From Phyllobacterium brassicacearum (GTDB lineage Bacteria; Pseudomonadota; Alphaproteobacteria; Rhizobiales; Rhizobiaceae): a stretch of DNA of 64,000 bases. The stretch is taken from the NCBI RefSeq assembly GCF_003010955.1, contig NZ_PGGO01000002.1:389280-453279 (forward strand). Reading direction: 5' to 3'. Position 1 is the first letter of the stretch. Each line of letters opens with the position of its first letter. Of the stretch, positions 28,521 to 36,507 are shown one piece after another. Made by a program: the position numbers and the translations under genes. The notes under the pieces are model-generated. The model ran no database searches. It saw nothing but the letters and a program-made list of their open reading frames with translations, and had not been told where the DNA came from.

Positions 28521-29510
28521 TCAGTGCGCCATCGCCCCCCTCAACCGGCCGGGCGGCTGGCCGTAGGTCCTTTTGAATACCTTTCCGAAGCGCCCTGCGC
28601 TTTCAAACCCGACCTCGATGGCGATCTCGATCAATGGCGCCTTGCTCTGTAAGAGCAGTGCACGTGCCCGATGCATTCTGAGCGCCATATAGGCTTGGCC
28701 GGGCGACATTCCTGTCTTCTCATGGAAAAGGCGCTCCAACTGGCGACGCGAGATGCCGACGGAGTCAGCCAGTTCCTTGAGGCTGATGACGTTCTCGACA
28801 TGCCGCTCCATGACGATGAGGATGGACTTCAGGCGATCATCGCTGCATTCGATATCGAGCGGCCTGCGTGGCTGAATGTCGAACGCAGTCCTTGCTCTTT
28901 CAATCTGCAGCACCTCGAGCGCGTTACGTTCGGCGTCCTTGCTGATTGACTGGCGCACAATCGACGCGGCCATATCAGCGGCACTGCTGCCACCGGCGCA
29001 CGACCCGCGCGTTCTATCGAGGTGATAGAGCCGATCCGACCGTGCGAGCAGATCGGGAAAGCGTTCCCTGAATGCCTGATAGTGAAGCCAGCTGACGCAG
29101 GTCTCATGGTTTTTCATCAGGCCCGCCTCGGCCAGAATGAATGACCCGGTACATACGCCGATCAAAGGCACCTTTTGCGCGTCTGCGCGCTTCAGGAACG
29201 CGATGGTATCATAGTCGACCGGACGCTCAACGTTGAGGAGACCTCCAACGACCACGATGTAGTTTAACTGGCCAGGATCAACGAAATCCGACGTCGGTGC
29301 CACCTCGACGCCGCAACTCGATTTGATCAGATGCCGCGTACTGCCGAGGACTTGCCAGTCGGCGAGCACCCGGCCGGATCGATCGAGCTCATCACTTGCG
29401 AGGCGCAGCGTGTCGACGAACATGGCGAAAGCCGAAAGCGTGAAGGACCGCGCCAGGACGAAGCCGATCTTTAATCGCGGCGTTGCAGACGACGCAGATT
29501 TATATGTCAT
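28521..29510 (-). CDS. GlxA-type transcriptional regulator (DJ-1/PfpI + AraC HTH)
   Basis: The 329-residue protein has an N-terminal class I glutamine amidotransferase-like domain (KIGFVLARSFTLSAFAMFVD, and the elbow GVCTGSFILAEAG). A C-terminal AraC double helix-turn-helix follows at about residues 225-320 (ISLKELADSVGISRRQLERL; FKRTYGQPPGRLR). Close relatives such as GbdR, CdhR, SouR and ArgR activate degradation of glycine betaine, carnitine, sarcosine or arginine. That fits its place at the end of an operon with a betaine-type importer. It probably activates that operon in response to an amine metabolite. Confidence 0.9.
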   Translation of the reverse strand: MTYKSASSATPRLKIGFVLARSFTLSAFAMFVDTLRLASDELDRSGRVLADWQVLGSTRHLIKSSCGVEVAPTSDFVDPGQLNYIVVVGGLLNVERPVDYDTIAFLKRADAQKVPLIGVCTGSFILAEAGLMKNHETCVSWLHYQAFRERFPDLLARSDRLYHLDRTRGSCAGGSSAADMAASIVRQSISKDAERNALEVLQIERARTAFDIQPRRPLDIECSDDRLKSILIVMERHVENVISLKELADSVGISRRQLERLFHEKTGMSPGQAYMALRMHRARALLLQSKAPLIEIAIEVGFESAGRFGKVFKRTYGQPPGRLRGAMAH

Positions 29511-29513
29511 GTG

Positions 29514-30314
29514 TCAATCCTCCTCGGGCCTGATCGACAGAGCCTGGGCTTTCCGGCATGCGGCATCAAGACCGGCGCCAACGACACTGGCAAATCCCAT
29601 CTGCCGCATGGCAATGATGCCAGCTGCCGTCGTTCCCTTGTAGTCCACGAACGACTTCACGGCCGCGGCGGGAGACACGCCATGTGCCTCCTGGAGCCTC
29701 CCGGCCCCGATAATGACCTGCTCTGCAGCGCGGCGGGCGATTCCGGCGGGTATGCCCCGTTCGATGGCGTCCATCATCATCGCTTCGGCGAGCAGTGCCG
29801 GGAACGCCGCACCCGAGCCGGACATCGCCGTGAAGTAGTCAATATGGCTCTCTTCGGCAACTGCATCGACCTCACCGCAAGAGCGGAAGATCGCGCCAAC
29901 GATTTCGAGGTCGCCTTGCTGCGGGTGCTGCATGAAGTAGGGCGTGTAGGAGAAACCGATTTCGGCGGCAGCGTTCGGCAAGGCTCTCGCCACGCGCACG
30001 GTCCCGAAGCGTTCCTTGATGTCCGCAACCGGAACCCCTGCCATCACCGATACAACCAGTTTACCGCCGGCGTCCGCATTAACCGACATCCAATCGTTGG
30101 GTCTGACTGACAGGATAATCACGTTAGAACTGTCGACGAGTTCGCCATTGTCGGAGGTCCATGCGCATCCGATGGTGTTTTCCGGCATCCGGCTTCGATA
30201 GGAGCAGGTCAAGTCGCGGGGAGCCACTGTCCCGGAGTGGACCAGGGCCTTGGCAATGGCGGAACCGAGCCAGCCAGCACCGCCTATGATGCCCACACGT
30301 CCGACATTAGTCAT
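29514..30314 (-). CDS. Pyrroline-5-carboxylate reductase-like protein
   Basis: The 266-residue protein has the Rossmann motif GIIGGAGWLGSAIA, the middle VARALPNAAAEIGFS and the C-terminal signature YFTAMSGSGAAFP of the P5C reductase family. The family makes proline from pyrroline-5-carboxylate with NAD(P)H; relatives reduce other cyclic imines. In this catabolic operon it could reduce a pyrroline- or piperideine-carboxylate formed from a D-imino acid. I chose the ATG at 30314, which follows CAGGAGA, rather than the longer frame to 30347. It lies 13 bases after the epimerase-like gene. Confidence 0.87.
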   Translation of the reverse strand: MTNVGRVGIIGGAGWLGSAIAKALVHSGTVAPRDLTCSYRSRMPENTIGCAWTSDNGELVDSSNVIILSVRPNDWMSVNADAGGKLVVSVMAGVPVADIKERFGTVRVARALPNAAAEIGFSYTPYFMQHPQQGDLEIVGAIFRSCGEVDAVAEESHIDYFTAMSGSGAAFPALLAEAMMMDAIERGIPAGIARRAAEQVIIGAGRLQEAHGVSPAAAVKSFVDYKGTTAAGIIAMRQMGFASVVGAGLDAACRKAQALSIRPEED

Positions 30315-30327
30315 TAGTGTCTCCTGC

Positions 30328-31332
30328 TCATCTGATCTGGAACCCATGCATCAAGGGATCACGGTCGTCCACGAAGATGGTGTTGTGGCCGATGATCCTC
30401 GCCCAACCGCTGACGCTTGGTTTGATCCCTTTGAAGGGACCAACCGCAGTTTCACTTTCCACGCCGCCCTCGAACACCGTGCCTATCAGGCTTTCCTGGC
30501 GGAACGTTTCCCCTACCCTCAGTCGGCCCTTGCCATACAGTTGCGCCAACCGCGCGGACGTGCCCGTGCCACCAGGCGAGCGGTCGATCGCTTTGTCGCC
30601 GTAAAAGACTGCACCCCGCCCGTCGGCATGCAGATTTTTTGGCACGTCACACCAGAGTGCGTGATGCACACCCCGTATCCTTTCGTCCTCGGGATGGACC
30701 GGATCGCAGACCGAAGCGAGTGCGTCACGCAAACTGCGGCTGAGGTCAATGATGTCTCCGCCCGACATGCCGTCGAGACCGGACCATGCTTCCTGCGGCT
30801 CGACTACCGCATAGTAGTTTCCGCCGTAAGCGATGTCGACAATGAGACGTCCCGCGCCAGGAACTTCAACCTCGATGTCAGCGGCGTGCAGATAGCTCGC
30901 AACATTGAACATGCGGACGGATTCAACGAATTCGCCGGGCTTCTCGTAGGCGATGTCGACCTTCCCGGCGGGTGTCTCGATTGAAAGCCGCCCGGGAACG
31001 CGTGGCGTCACAAGCCCCTCCTCGATGGCGGCAGTAACAAGCCCGATGGTTCCCGCTCCGCACATGGGCAGGCAACCGCTGACTTCGATGAAGATGACAG
31101 CAAAATCACAGTCCGGGCGGTATGCCGGATAAATGATCGCCCCGGACATAATGTCATGGCCGCGGGGTTCGAACATCAGAGATTGACGGATCCAATCATG
31201 ATCGCGGATGAAGAGCTCCCGGCGTTCGGCGATCGGCAGATGCGGCAGCAGGGGCCCCCCGCTGGCGACCAGCCTTACCGGGTTTCCACAGGTGTGGGAA
31301 TCAATGCAGAAGAAACTGCGGCGCATGCTCAT
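30328..31332 (-). CDS. Proline racemase / 4-hydroxyproline epimerase-family protein with altered active site
   Basis: The 334-residue protein matches the PrpA/HypE proline racemase family over its full length (FFCIDSHTCGNPVRLV; SLMFEPRGHDIMSG; FIDE-type tail VDDRDPLMHGF). The first catalytic cysteine is present (C91), but in MCGAGTIG rather than MCGHGTIG. The second catalytic position, Cys in SPCGTGTSA or Thr in hydroxyproline dehydratases, is glycine (G254 in DRSPGGTGTSA; codon GGT). Racemisation needs two acid/base residues, so the reaction may differ: dehydration, one-way epimerisation or another chemistry. The start ATG 31332 has GAGG six bases upstream. It lies eight bases after a permease gene. 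Confidence 0.88.
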   Translation of the reverse strand: MSMRRSFFCIDSHTCGNPVRLVASGGPLLPHLPIAERRELFIRDHDWIRQSLMFEPRGHDIMSGAIIYPAYRPDCDFAVIFIEVSGCLPMCGAGTIGLVTAAIEEGLVTPRVPGRLSIETPAGKVDIAYEKPGEFVESVRMFNVASYLHAADIEVEVPGAGRLIVDIAYGGNYYAVVEPQEAWSGLDGMSGGDIIDLSRSLRDALASVCDPVHPEDERIRGVHHALWCDVPKNLHADGRGAVFYGDKAIDRSPGGTGTSARLAQLYGKGRLRVGETFRQESLIGTVFEGGVESETAVGPFKGIKPSVSGWARIIGHNTIFVDDRDPLMHGFQIR

Positions 31333-31340
31333 TCCTTTCC

Positions 31341-32198
31341 TCAAGCAGCGGTGCGAGCTGTGGGCCGCCCACGTTGGAGTGCGCCCTTTGAGAGCCTGTC
31401 GAGAAGAATGGCGATCGCGACGATAGCCAGGCCCGCCCGCAGGCCAAGTCCCATTTCCATGCGCGTCAGACCGCGTGTGACTTCAGCGCCGAGTCCGCCT
31501 GCGCCGACAAGTCCGGCAAGCACGACCATTGCCAGAGACAAGAGTATGCACTGGTTCAATCCCACGAGAAGGGTTGGCATGGCCGACGGGATTTCGATTT
31601 TAAGCAGAATAGACTTTGGAGACGCGCCGGTCGCCTGTCCAAGCTCGAGCAAGTCTTTCGGAACCTGGTTGAACGCCAGCGTCGTCAATCGCAGCATCGG
31701 CGGGATGCCGTAAACAATTGTCGCAATGATGGCAGGCACGCGGCCGAGGCTGAAGATCATGACGGCGGGGATCAAGTAGACCCAGGGCGGAACGGTCTGC
31801 ATGATGTCGAGAACTGGCCGGACAGTCGCTTCAAACTTTTTGTGTCGCGAGGCCAGAATACCCAAGGGAAACGCGATGAGGACTGAGATGATAACCGCGA
31901 CGGTGACGAGGGCCAGCGTCTGCATCGACGCGGTCCAAAAACCTGCTAACCAGCAGAAGAACAAGGAAATCAGTGTGATCACCGCGACACGGATACTGAT
32001 GAAGGCCGCAGTGAGAATTACGACCACCGGGATAAACGCATAAGGCGGCATGAACAGCAAGGCCACCTCCACGCCGCCCAACACGGCTTCTATCAGTCTT
32101 GCAAGGCCATCAAAGAATGGGTGGAAATTGGTGTTGAGCCAATCGACGGTTGGAGCCAGGTACTTACCGGGTGACAGCTGGAATGACTCAGGATTCAT
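31341..32198 (-). CDS. Glycine betaine/proline-type ABC permease
   Basis: The 285-residue protein is a ProW-like permease with about six membrane helices and the cytoplasmic EAA loop (LLELGQATGASPKSILLKIEIP). The inner-membrane signature VGAGGLGAEVTRGL is also present. I chose ATG 32198 because it overlaps the stop of the preceding permease gene (ATGA); the longer frame to 32462 is antisense filler. Two different ProW-like subunits are encoded side by side, so the importer is probably a heterodimer. It imports a quaternary or cyclic amine together with the ATPase and binding protein encoded upstream. Confidence 0.9.
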   Translation of the reverse strand: MNPESFQLSPGKYLAPTVDWLNTNFHPFFDGLARLIEAVLGGVEVALLFMPPYAFIPVVVILTAAFISIRVAVITLISLFFCWLAGFWTASMQTLALVTVAVIISVLIAFPLGILASRHKKFEATVRPVLDIMQTVPPWVYLIPAVMIFSLGRVPAIIATIVYGIPPMLRLTTLAFNQVPKDLLELGQATGASPKSILLKIEIPSAMPTLLVGLNQCILLSLAMVVLAGLVGAGGLGAEVTRGLTRMEMGLGLRAGLAIVAIAILLDRLSKGALQRGRPTARTAA

Positions 32199-33043
32199 CG
32201 GTCTGTCTCCTTCGCACGGTCGACTGCGCTTTGCGTAAGCCGATCGAGAATCATGGTGAGTACGACAATGGCAATCGCGGCGTTGATCGAAGTGGCGATA
32301 TCCAGCGTTCTGATGGAGCCATAGATTGTCTCGCCGAGGCCACCTGAGCCAACGATACCCGCGATGACGACCATGCCGAAGGCCATCATGAGGCTTTGAT
32401 TGATGCCCGCCATCACGCTGGGGACCGCGAAGGGAAGTCTGATCTTCGTAAACATCTGCCAAGGCGTCAGACCAGTTGCCTGGCCCAGTTCGATGAACTC
32501 ACGCGGTGTCATTCGGATGCCGAGTGACGTCAACCTGATGGCCGGCGGCATGGCAACAATAAAGGTCGCGACAAGCGCCGTAGCAGGTCCATAGCCGAGG
32601 AGCGCGATTGCCGGCAGGAGATAGATATAAGGGGGCAGCGTCTGGATGAGGTCGAGTACAGGCTCGAGGACACGGTCAAGAGCCATTGAAAATCCGGCAA
32701 CGACACCAATTGGTATCCCTACGAGCAGGGCCAGCACGGTCGCGGTCATCACCAGGGCAAGCGTGCTCATTGTCTCCGCCCATAATCCCATGAACGCACA
32801 CAAGATAAGGGCGAGACCTGCCAGTCCACCAAACCAGATGTTGACCAGGCGAGATCCGAGCGCTGCGGCGATGATCGCGATCACATAAAACGGGGCAAGC
32901 TGGAGCAGCCAAAGGATGCCGTCATAGGTACCCTCGAGAACCGCGCGGATGAAGTCGAACAGTCCTTCACCGTTGTCGCTGATCCAGCTCAGCGTAACGT
33001 CTGTCCATTCATCGAATGTATCGGTAATGACTGAGATATCCAT
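32195..33043 (-). CDS. Glycine betaine/proline-type ABC permease
   Basis: The 282-residue protein is the second ProW-like permease. It has about six membrane helices, the EAA loop (FIELGQATGLTPWQMFTKIRLP) and the signature VGSGGLGETIYGSI. The N-terminal 30 residues (MDISVITDTFDEWTDVTLSW) are hydrophilic and probably cytoplasmic or peripheral. It starts 12 bases after the ATPase gene and overlaps the other permease by four bases. Sequence differences from its neighbour are large, so the pair is an old duplication. Confidence 0.9.
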   Translation of the reverse strand: MDISVITDTFDEWTDVTLSWISDNGEGLFDFIRAVLEGTYDGILWLLQLAPFYVIAIIAAALGSRLVNIWFGGLAGLALILCAFMGLWAETMSTLALVMTATVLALLVGIPIGVVAGFSMALDRVLEPVLDLIQTLPPYIYLLPAIALLGYGPATALVATFIVAMPPAIRLTSLGIRMTPREFIELGQATGLTPWQMFTKIRLPFAVPSVMAGINQSLMMAFGMVVIAGIVGSGGLGETIYGSIRTLDIATSINAAIAIVVLTMILDRLTQSAVDRAKETDR

Positions 33044-33055
33044 GTCATTCCTCCT

Positions 33056-34144
33056 CTACCTGTCATCTACTGCGGCAGCTGACGTTCCGGCAACACCACG
33101 AAGCAGCCCACGTGTGGTCACCACGCCGATGATCGCGCCGTTTTCAACCACAGCGACGGCGTCGCGATCCGACTGCATCGTAAGATCTATAAGCGCTGCG
33201 ATGTCAGCCTCCGGCGATGTCTGCAACAGGGAGTCCAGGTTGGCGTCAGGGTGCAAACGCTTGTATTCGGCGACCGGCTGCATCACCGAATGCGCCCTGA
33301 CCAGATGGATTTTTGAAATGCCCGCCACAAAATCGGCGACGTAATCGTCCACGGGCTTGGTGACGATTTCTTCGGCGGTACCCACCTGGACGATCACGCC
33401 GTCCTTCATGATCGCGATCCGGTCACCGATACGGATGGCTTCTTCGAGGTCATGCGTGATGAATACGGCTGATTTTCCGAGAGACTTCGTCAACTGCCGG
33501 AACTCATCCTGGAGCTGTCGGCGAATGAGCGGATCAAGCGCGCTGAACGGTTCGTCCATGAGGATGATTTCAGGATCTGCCGCAAGGGCTCGGGCCAGAC
33601 CGACGCGCTGCTGCATGCCGCCGGACAACTCGTCCGGGTAACGCGTTGTCCAGTCGCCAAGGCCGACCTTTTCGAGCGCAGCACGCGCGATCTGATTCCG
33701 CTCGTCCTTTGCGATGCCTCGGACTTCAAGGCCGAAGGCAGCGTTCTCGAGGACGGTCCGGTGCGGGAGAAGTGCGACACTCTGGAACACCATGCCGATA
33801 TTTCGCGCCCGCATGTCGCGGAGTTCGCCAGCATTGAGGGATGCAATGTCTTTGCCCTTCACCGTAATCTTACCGAAGCTTGGCTCGATCAGCCTGTTCA
33901 GCAAACGGATAAGGGTCGATTTACCGCTGCCCGAAAGGCCCATGATGCAGAAGATCTCACCGCGGCGGACCTGGAGGTTCGCGCCGGAGACCCCGACCAC
34001 GCAGTTAAACTCATTGAGAACCTGTGACTTGGACAGCCCCCGCTCGGAAACCGCCTTGGCCGCGGCCGACGAGCGAGCACCGAAAATCTTCCAGACAGAC
34101 TGGCAGTCCACTAGCACTTCATTGGCATCGTTGATGGTGTTCAT
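33056..34144 (-). CDS. ProV-type ABC ATPase with CBS-like tail
   Basis: The 362-residue protein has Walker A GLSGSGKST, the Q-loop (GMVFQSVALLPH), the signature LSGGMQQRVGLARAL and Walker B (IILMDEPFSAL). It has the extended N-terminal region of ProV/OpuAA ATPases and a C-terminal CBS-domain region (about residues 285-355, ending AVVENGAIIGVVTTRGLL). In OpuA the CBS domains sense ionic strength and gate osmoprotectant uptake. I chose ATG 34144; the longer frame to 34234 crosses a hairpin-bearing gap. Confidence 0.92.
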   Translation of the reverse strand: MNTINDANEVLVDCQSVWKIFGARSSAAAKAVSERGLSKSQVLNEFNCVVGVSGANLQVRRGEIFCIMGLSGSGKSTLIRLLNRLIEPSFGKITVKGKDIASLNAGELRDMRARNIGMVFQSVALLPHRTVLENAAFGLEVRGIAKDERNQIARAALEKVGLGDWTTRYPDELSGGMQQRVGLARALAADPEIILMDEPFSALDPLIRRQLQDEFRQLTKSLGKSAVFITHDLEEAIRIGDRIAIMKDGVIVQVGTAEEIVTKPVDDYVADFVAGISKIHLVRAHSVMQPVAEYKRLHPDANLDSLLQTSPEADIAALIDLTMQSDRDAVAVVENGAIIGVVTTRGLLRGVAGTSAAAVDDR

Positions 34145-34190
34145 CGCGTTCCCCGCAAGCCAGCCCTCGGCTGGTCTAACTATTGCCGAC

Positions 34191-34220
34191 TGCGGGCCGC
34201 CCGATTCGTGACGACCCGCA
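34191..34220. terminator. Hairpin between binding-protein and ATPase genes
   Basis: TGCGGG (34191-34196) and CCCGCA (34215-34220) form a 6-base stem in the 86-base gap between the two ABC genes. The T-run TTTTT follows on the plus strand only, so for the minus-strand operon this is more likely a stabilising or partial-termination hairpin. Such hairpins often keep binding-protein mRNA more abundant than the rest. Confidence 0.3.
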
Positions 34221-34230
34221 TTTTTCAAAG

Positions 34231-35082
34231 TCACTCGCTCTTGATATTTTCCCAGCGCTTCAAAAGGTCGGCATGTTTATCGGTCCAGTCCTTCACAGCC
34301 TCGTCCATCGTCTTGCCTTCGTTAACAGCGCTGTTGATCGCGGTTATGTCGGCGAGTGGGACGTACACACTGGCGAGTATCTCGCGGGCATGCGGATTCT
34401 CTGCTGAGAAACCCTTCTGCCCGATCCAATAGTAGCTCTGGGGTGGAGGGAACACTGCCTTGGGATCCTTGAGGAACTTCACATCGTATTTCTGCATCAT
34501 CCAGGATGGCTCCCAGATGGTGACGGCAATCCATTCCTTGCGGTCGACGGCCGACTTCAGGGCCGCTGTCATCGCCGCAGTGCTGCCTTCAACGAGCTGG
34601 AGCTTGAGGTCATATTCCTTGACAGAATTGCTAGTGTCGCGCATCAGACCCGAACCCGGTTCGATGCCCACGATCTTGCCGCCCAACTTGTCGGCATTTT
34701 CATTCAGCTGGTCCATGGAGTCGATCGTCACATATTTCGGCACGGCGACGCCCTGGAACAGACCGTGAGAGACCGGAGAGATTTTCTCGAGACGCTTCTT
34801 GTTCTTGTCCCAGTAATCTTGTGCAACGTAATCGGTCTGCGAGGCGAGGACTTGAATGTCGCCCTTGGTGAGCGCGGCATAGGCGATGCCCCACTCGGAG
34901 AACGGCACAACCTTCACGGTGTAGCCGGAGTCCTCCAACACCTTTTTGGTAATCCCGGTGATGGGTGTGAGGTCCTCCCAGGACATCGTTCCTACAGTAA
35001 TTGTTTTCTCCTCTGCATGGGCGGACATCATGGTCATAGTGACCATCGCCGCGGCGCAAAGCGCTTTCCACAAAGTCTTCAT
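34231..35082 (-). CDS. Glycine betaine/proline-type ABC substrate-binding protein
   Basis: The 283-residue protein has a signal peptide (MKTLWKALCAAAMVTMTMMSAHAEE, cleavage after AHA) and an OpuAC-type fold: ITVGTMSWEDLTPITGITKK, FSEWGIAYAALTKGDIQV, and IVGIEPGSGLMRDT, then EWIAVTIWEPSWMM. Tryptophans and tyrosines in these segments are suited to an aromatic cage for a quaternary ammonium or related cation. It captures the substrate in the periplasm for the permease pair. GTAGGAG lies upstream of the chosen ATG. It lies 78 bases after the FAD oxidoreductase gene. Confidence 0.92.
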   Translation of the reverse strand: MKTLWKALCAAAMVTMTMMSAHAEEKTITVGTMSWEDLTPITGITKKVLEDSGYTVKVVPFSEWGIAYAALTKGDIQVLASQTDYVAQDYWDKNKKRLEKISPVSHGLFQGVAVPKYVTIDSMDQLNENADKLGGKIVGIEPGSGLMRDTSNSVKEYDLKLQLVEGSTAAMTAALKSAVDRKEWIAVTIWEPSWMMQKYDVKFLKDPKAVFPPPQSYYWIGQKGFSAENPHAREILASVYVPLADITAINSAVNEGKTMDEAVKDWTDKHADLLKRWENIKSE

Positions 35083-35160
35083 TTTTGATCTCCTACTTTT
35101 TGTTCCCATTCTCGTTGAAGACCTGCGTTCAGCGCAGTCTTCATATTGCGCGGCAAGGGT

Positions 35161-36507
35161 TCATCCCTCGCGGCCAGCACGCAATTCCTGCAAACGGATC
35201 ACAGCGTTGACGCCGAGCCGCGCCAGCGGCTCGGGCGGAAGCCGCGCCGGCTTCGGCTGATCCGAAAATTTTTTCAGCATGTCAGAGCGGGTGTCGGTCG
35301 CCAGATCGACTGCCATCATGCCCGCAAGCGTGCTTTTCACAGTCCCGAGGCCATTCTCGCAGCACGCAGAAAAAAGACCTTCTTCGACCTCGCCGAAGGC
35401 GGGCACGTGGTTCAAGCTCAAGCAAAGCCGTCCGGCCCAGCTATACTCAAACGGTATCCCTGCAAGGCTTGGAAACCGGGCATCGAAAGAGTATCTGTGC
35501 GCGTCGGCCATTTTCGCCATGCGCCGATCCGTCACCGTGATCGTCGTATCGCAGGTGTATTTCGTGCGGATCACGATACGCGACTTTCCGCCGGAGGTAA
35601 TCTTGCGCACCGTTGCGCCCATTGCATCGGCTGGAAGCAGCGCCCATCTGTCTCGCCCAGACACCCTGCGGCCGAAATCATCGGCGGGGAACGGAGCGGT
35701 CATCGACGCGTAGGCGAAGATGTGCATCAGCCGCCCACTGAAGTATCCAAAATCGTCAATGTGGCCGTTGACAGCGACGATCACCTTCGGGGCGCTGACC
35801 GTTCCCCGTGGAGTAGCGGCTCTCCAGTTTCCATTTTCGCGCTGCAACGAGGTGACTGGCGCATTCTCGAAGATATCGACCTGCGGGGCCAGACCACCCG
35901 CTAGCCCACGGATGTAGTCGGCCGGCTGGATCATGACCGCACCCGGCGTATAAAGTCCGCCGAGATAGTAGTTTGTTCCCGCAATGTCGCGCATTTCTGC
36001 GGCATCGAGGAAAGAATGCTTCTCGCCGGCGTTCCTCAAGGATTGGCCAAACGCCAAATTCAGCTTCATGCCACGCGCAGTTGCCGCGGCATTGATTTTT
36101 CCTGACGGGTCGAACGTCTCGCGCGACATTCCGTATTCAGCCGCCGCCTCGGAGGCGAACGCTATGGCCAATCGGTTTTGGGCCATTTCGAGCCTCGTCG
36201 CGTCGGTACCGCCGCTCGAATATTCGCCAGATGCAAGGTTGTGCGGGACATCGATCATATAGCCGGAATTGCGTCCCGACGTCCCTTTACCCACTTCACT
36301 TGCATCAAGAACGACGATCCTGTCGCTCGGTCGAAGCTGGAGCAGACGGCGCGCGGCGGAAAGTCCAGCGAACCCCGCACCGATGATCAGCCAGTCGGCC
36401 GTCACGTTGCCTTCGAGGCTCCGGACGGGAAACGAACGCTTACTGATCGCCTCCCAGCCCGAGATGCCGTTTTCCGCCGGCAGACGTTTGACAGCCTTCG
36501 TGGTCAT
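35161..36507 (-). CDS. FAD-dependent amine/D-amino acid oxidoreductase (DAO family, PuuB/HypO-like)
   Basis: The 448-residue protein has the FAD Rossmann motif WLIIGAGFAGLSAARRL (about 40-56). Typical DAO-family blocks follow (GTSGRNSGYMID; the C-terminal GLFSACCENGLGTVKSTLAG). Enzymes of this class oxidise secondary or primary amines: gamma-glutamylputrescine (PuuB), D-hydroxyproline (HypO) or D-proline. Its position between an aldehyde dehydrogenase and a betaine importer fits oxidation of an imino acid or amine to an imine or aldehyde. It overlaps the dehydrogenase gene by four bases. Confidence 0.9.
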   Translation of the reverse strand: MTTKAVKRLPAENGISGWEAISKRSFPVRSLEGNVTADWLIIGAGFAGLSAARRLLQLRPSDRIVVLDASEVGKGTSGRNSGYMIDVPHNLASGEYSSGGTDATRLEMAQNRLAIAFASEAAAEYGMSRETFDPSGKINAAATARGMKLNLAFGQSLRNAGEKHSFLDAAEMRDIAGTNYYLGGLYTPGAVMIQPADYIRGLAGGLAPQVDIFENAPVTSLQRENGNWRAATPRGTVSAPKVIVAVNGHIDDFGYFSGRLMHIFAYASMTAPFPADDFGRRVSGRDRWALLPADAMGATVRKITSGGKSRIVIRTKYTCDTTITVTDRRMAKMADAHRYSFDARFPSLAGIPFEYSWAGRLCLSLNHVPAFGEVEEGLFSACCENGLGTVKSTLAGMMAVDLATDTRSDMLKKFSDQPKPARLPPEPLARLGVNAVIRLQELRAGREG

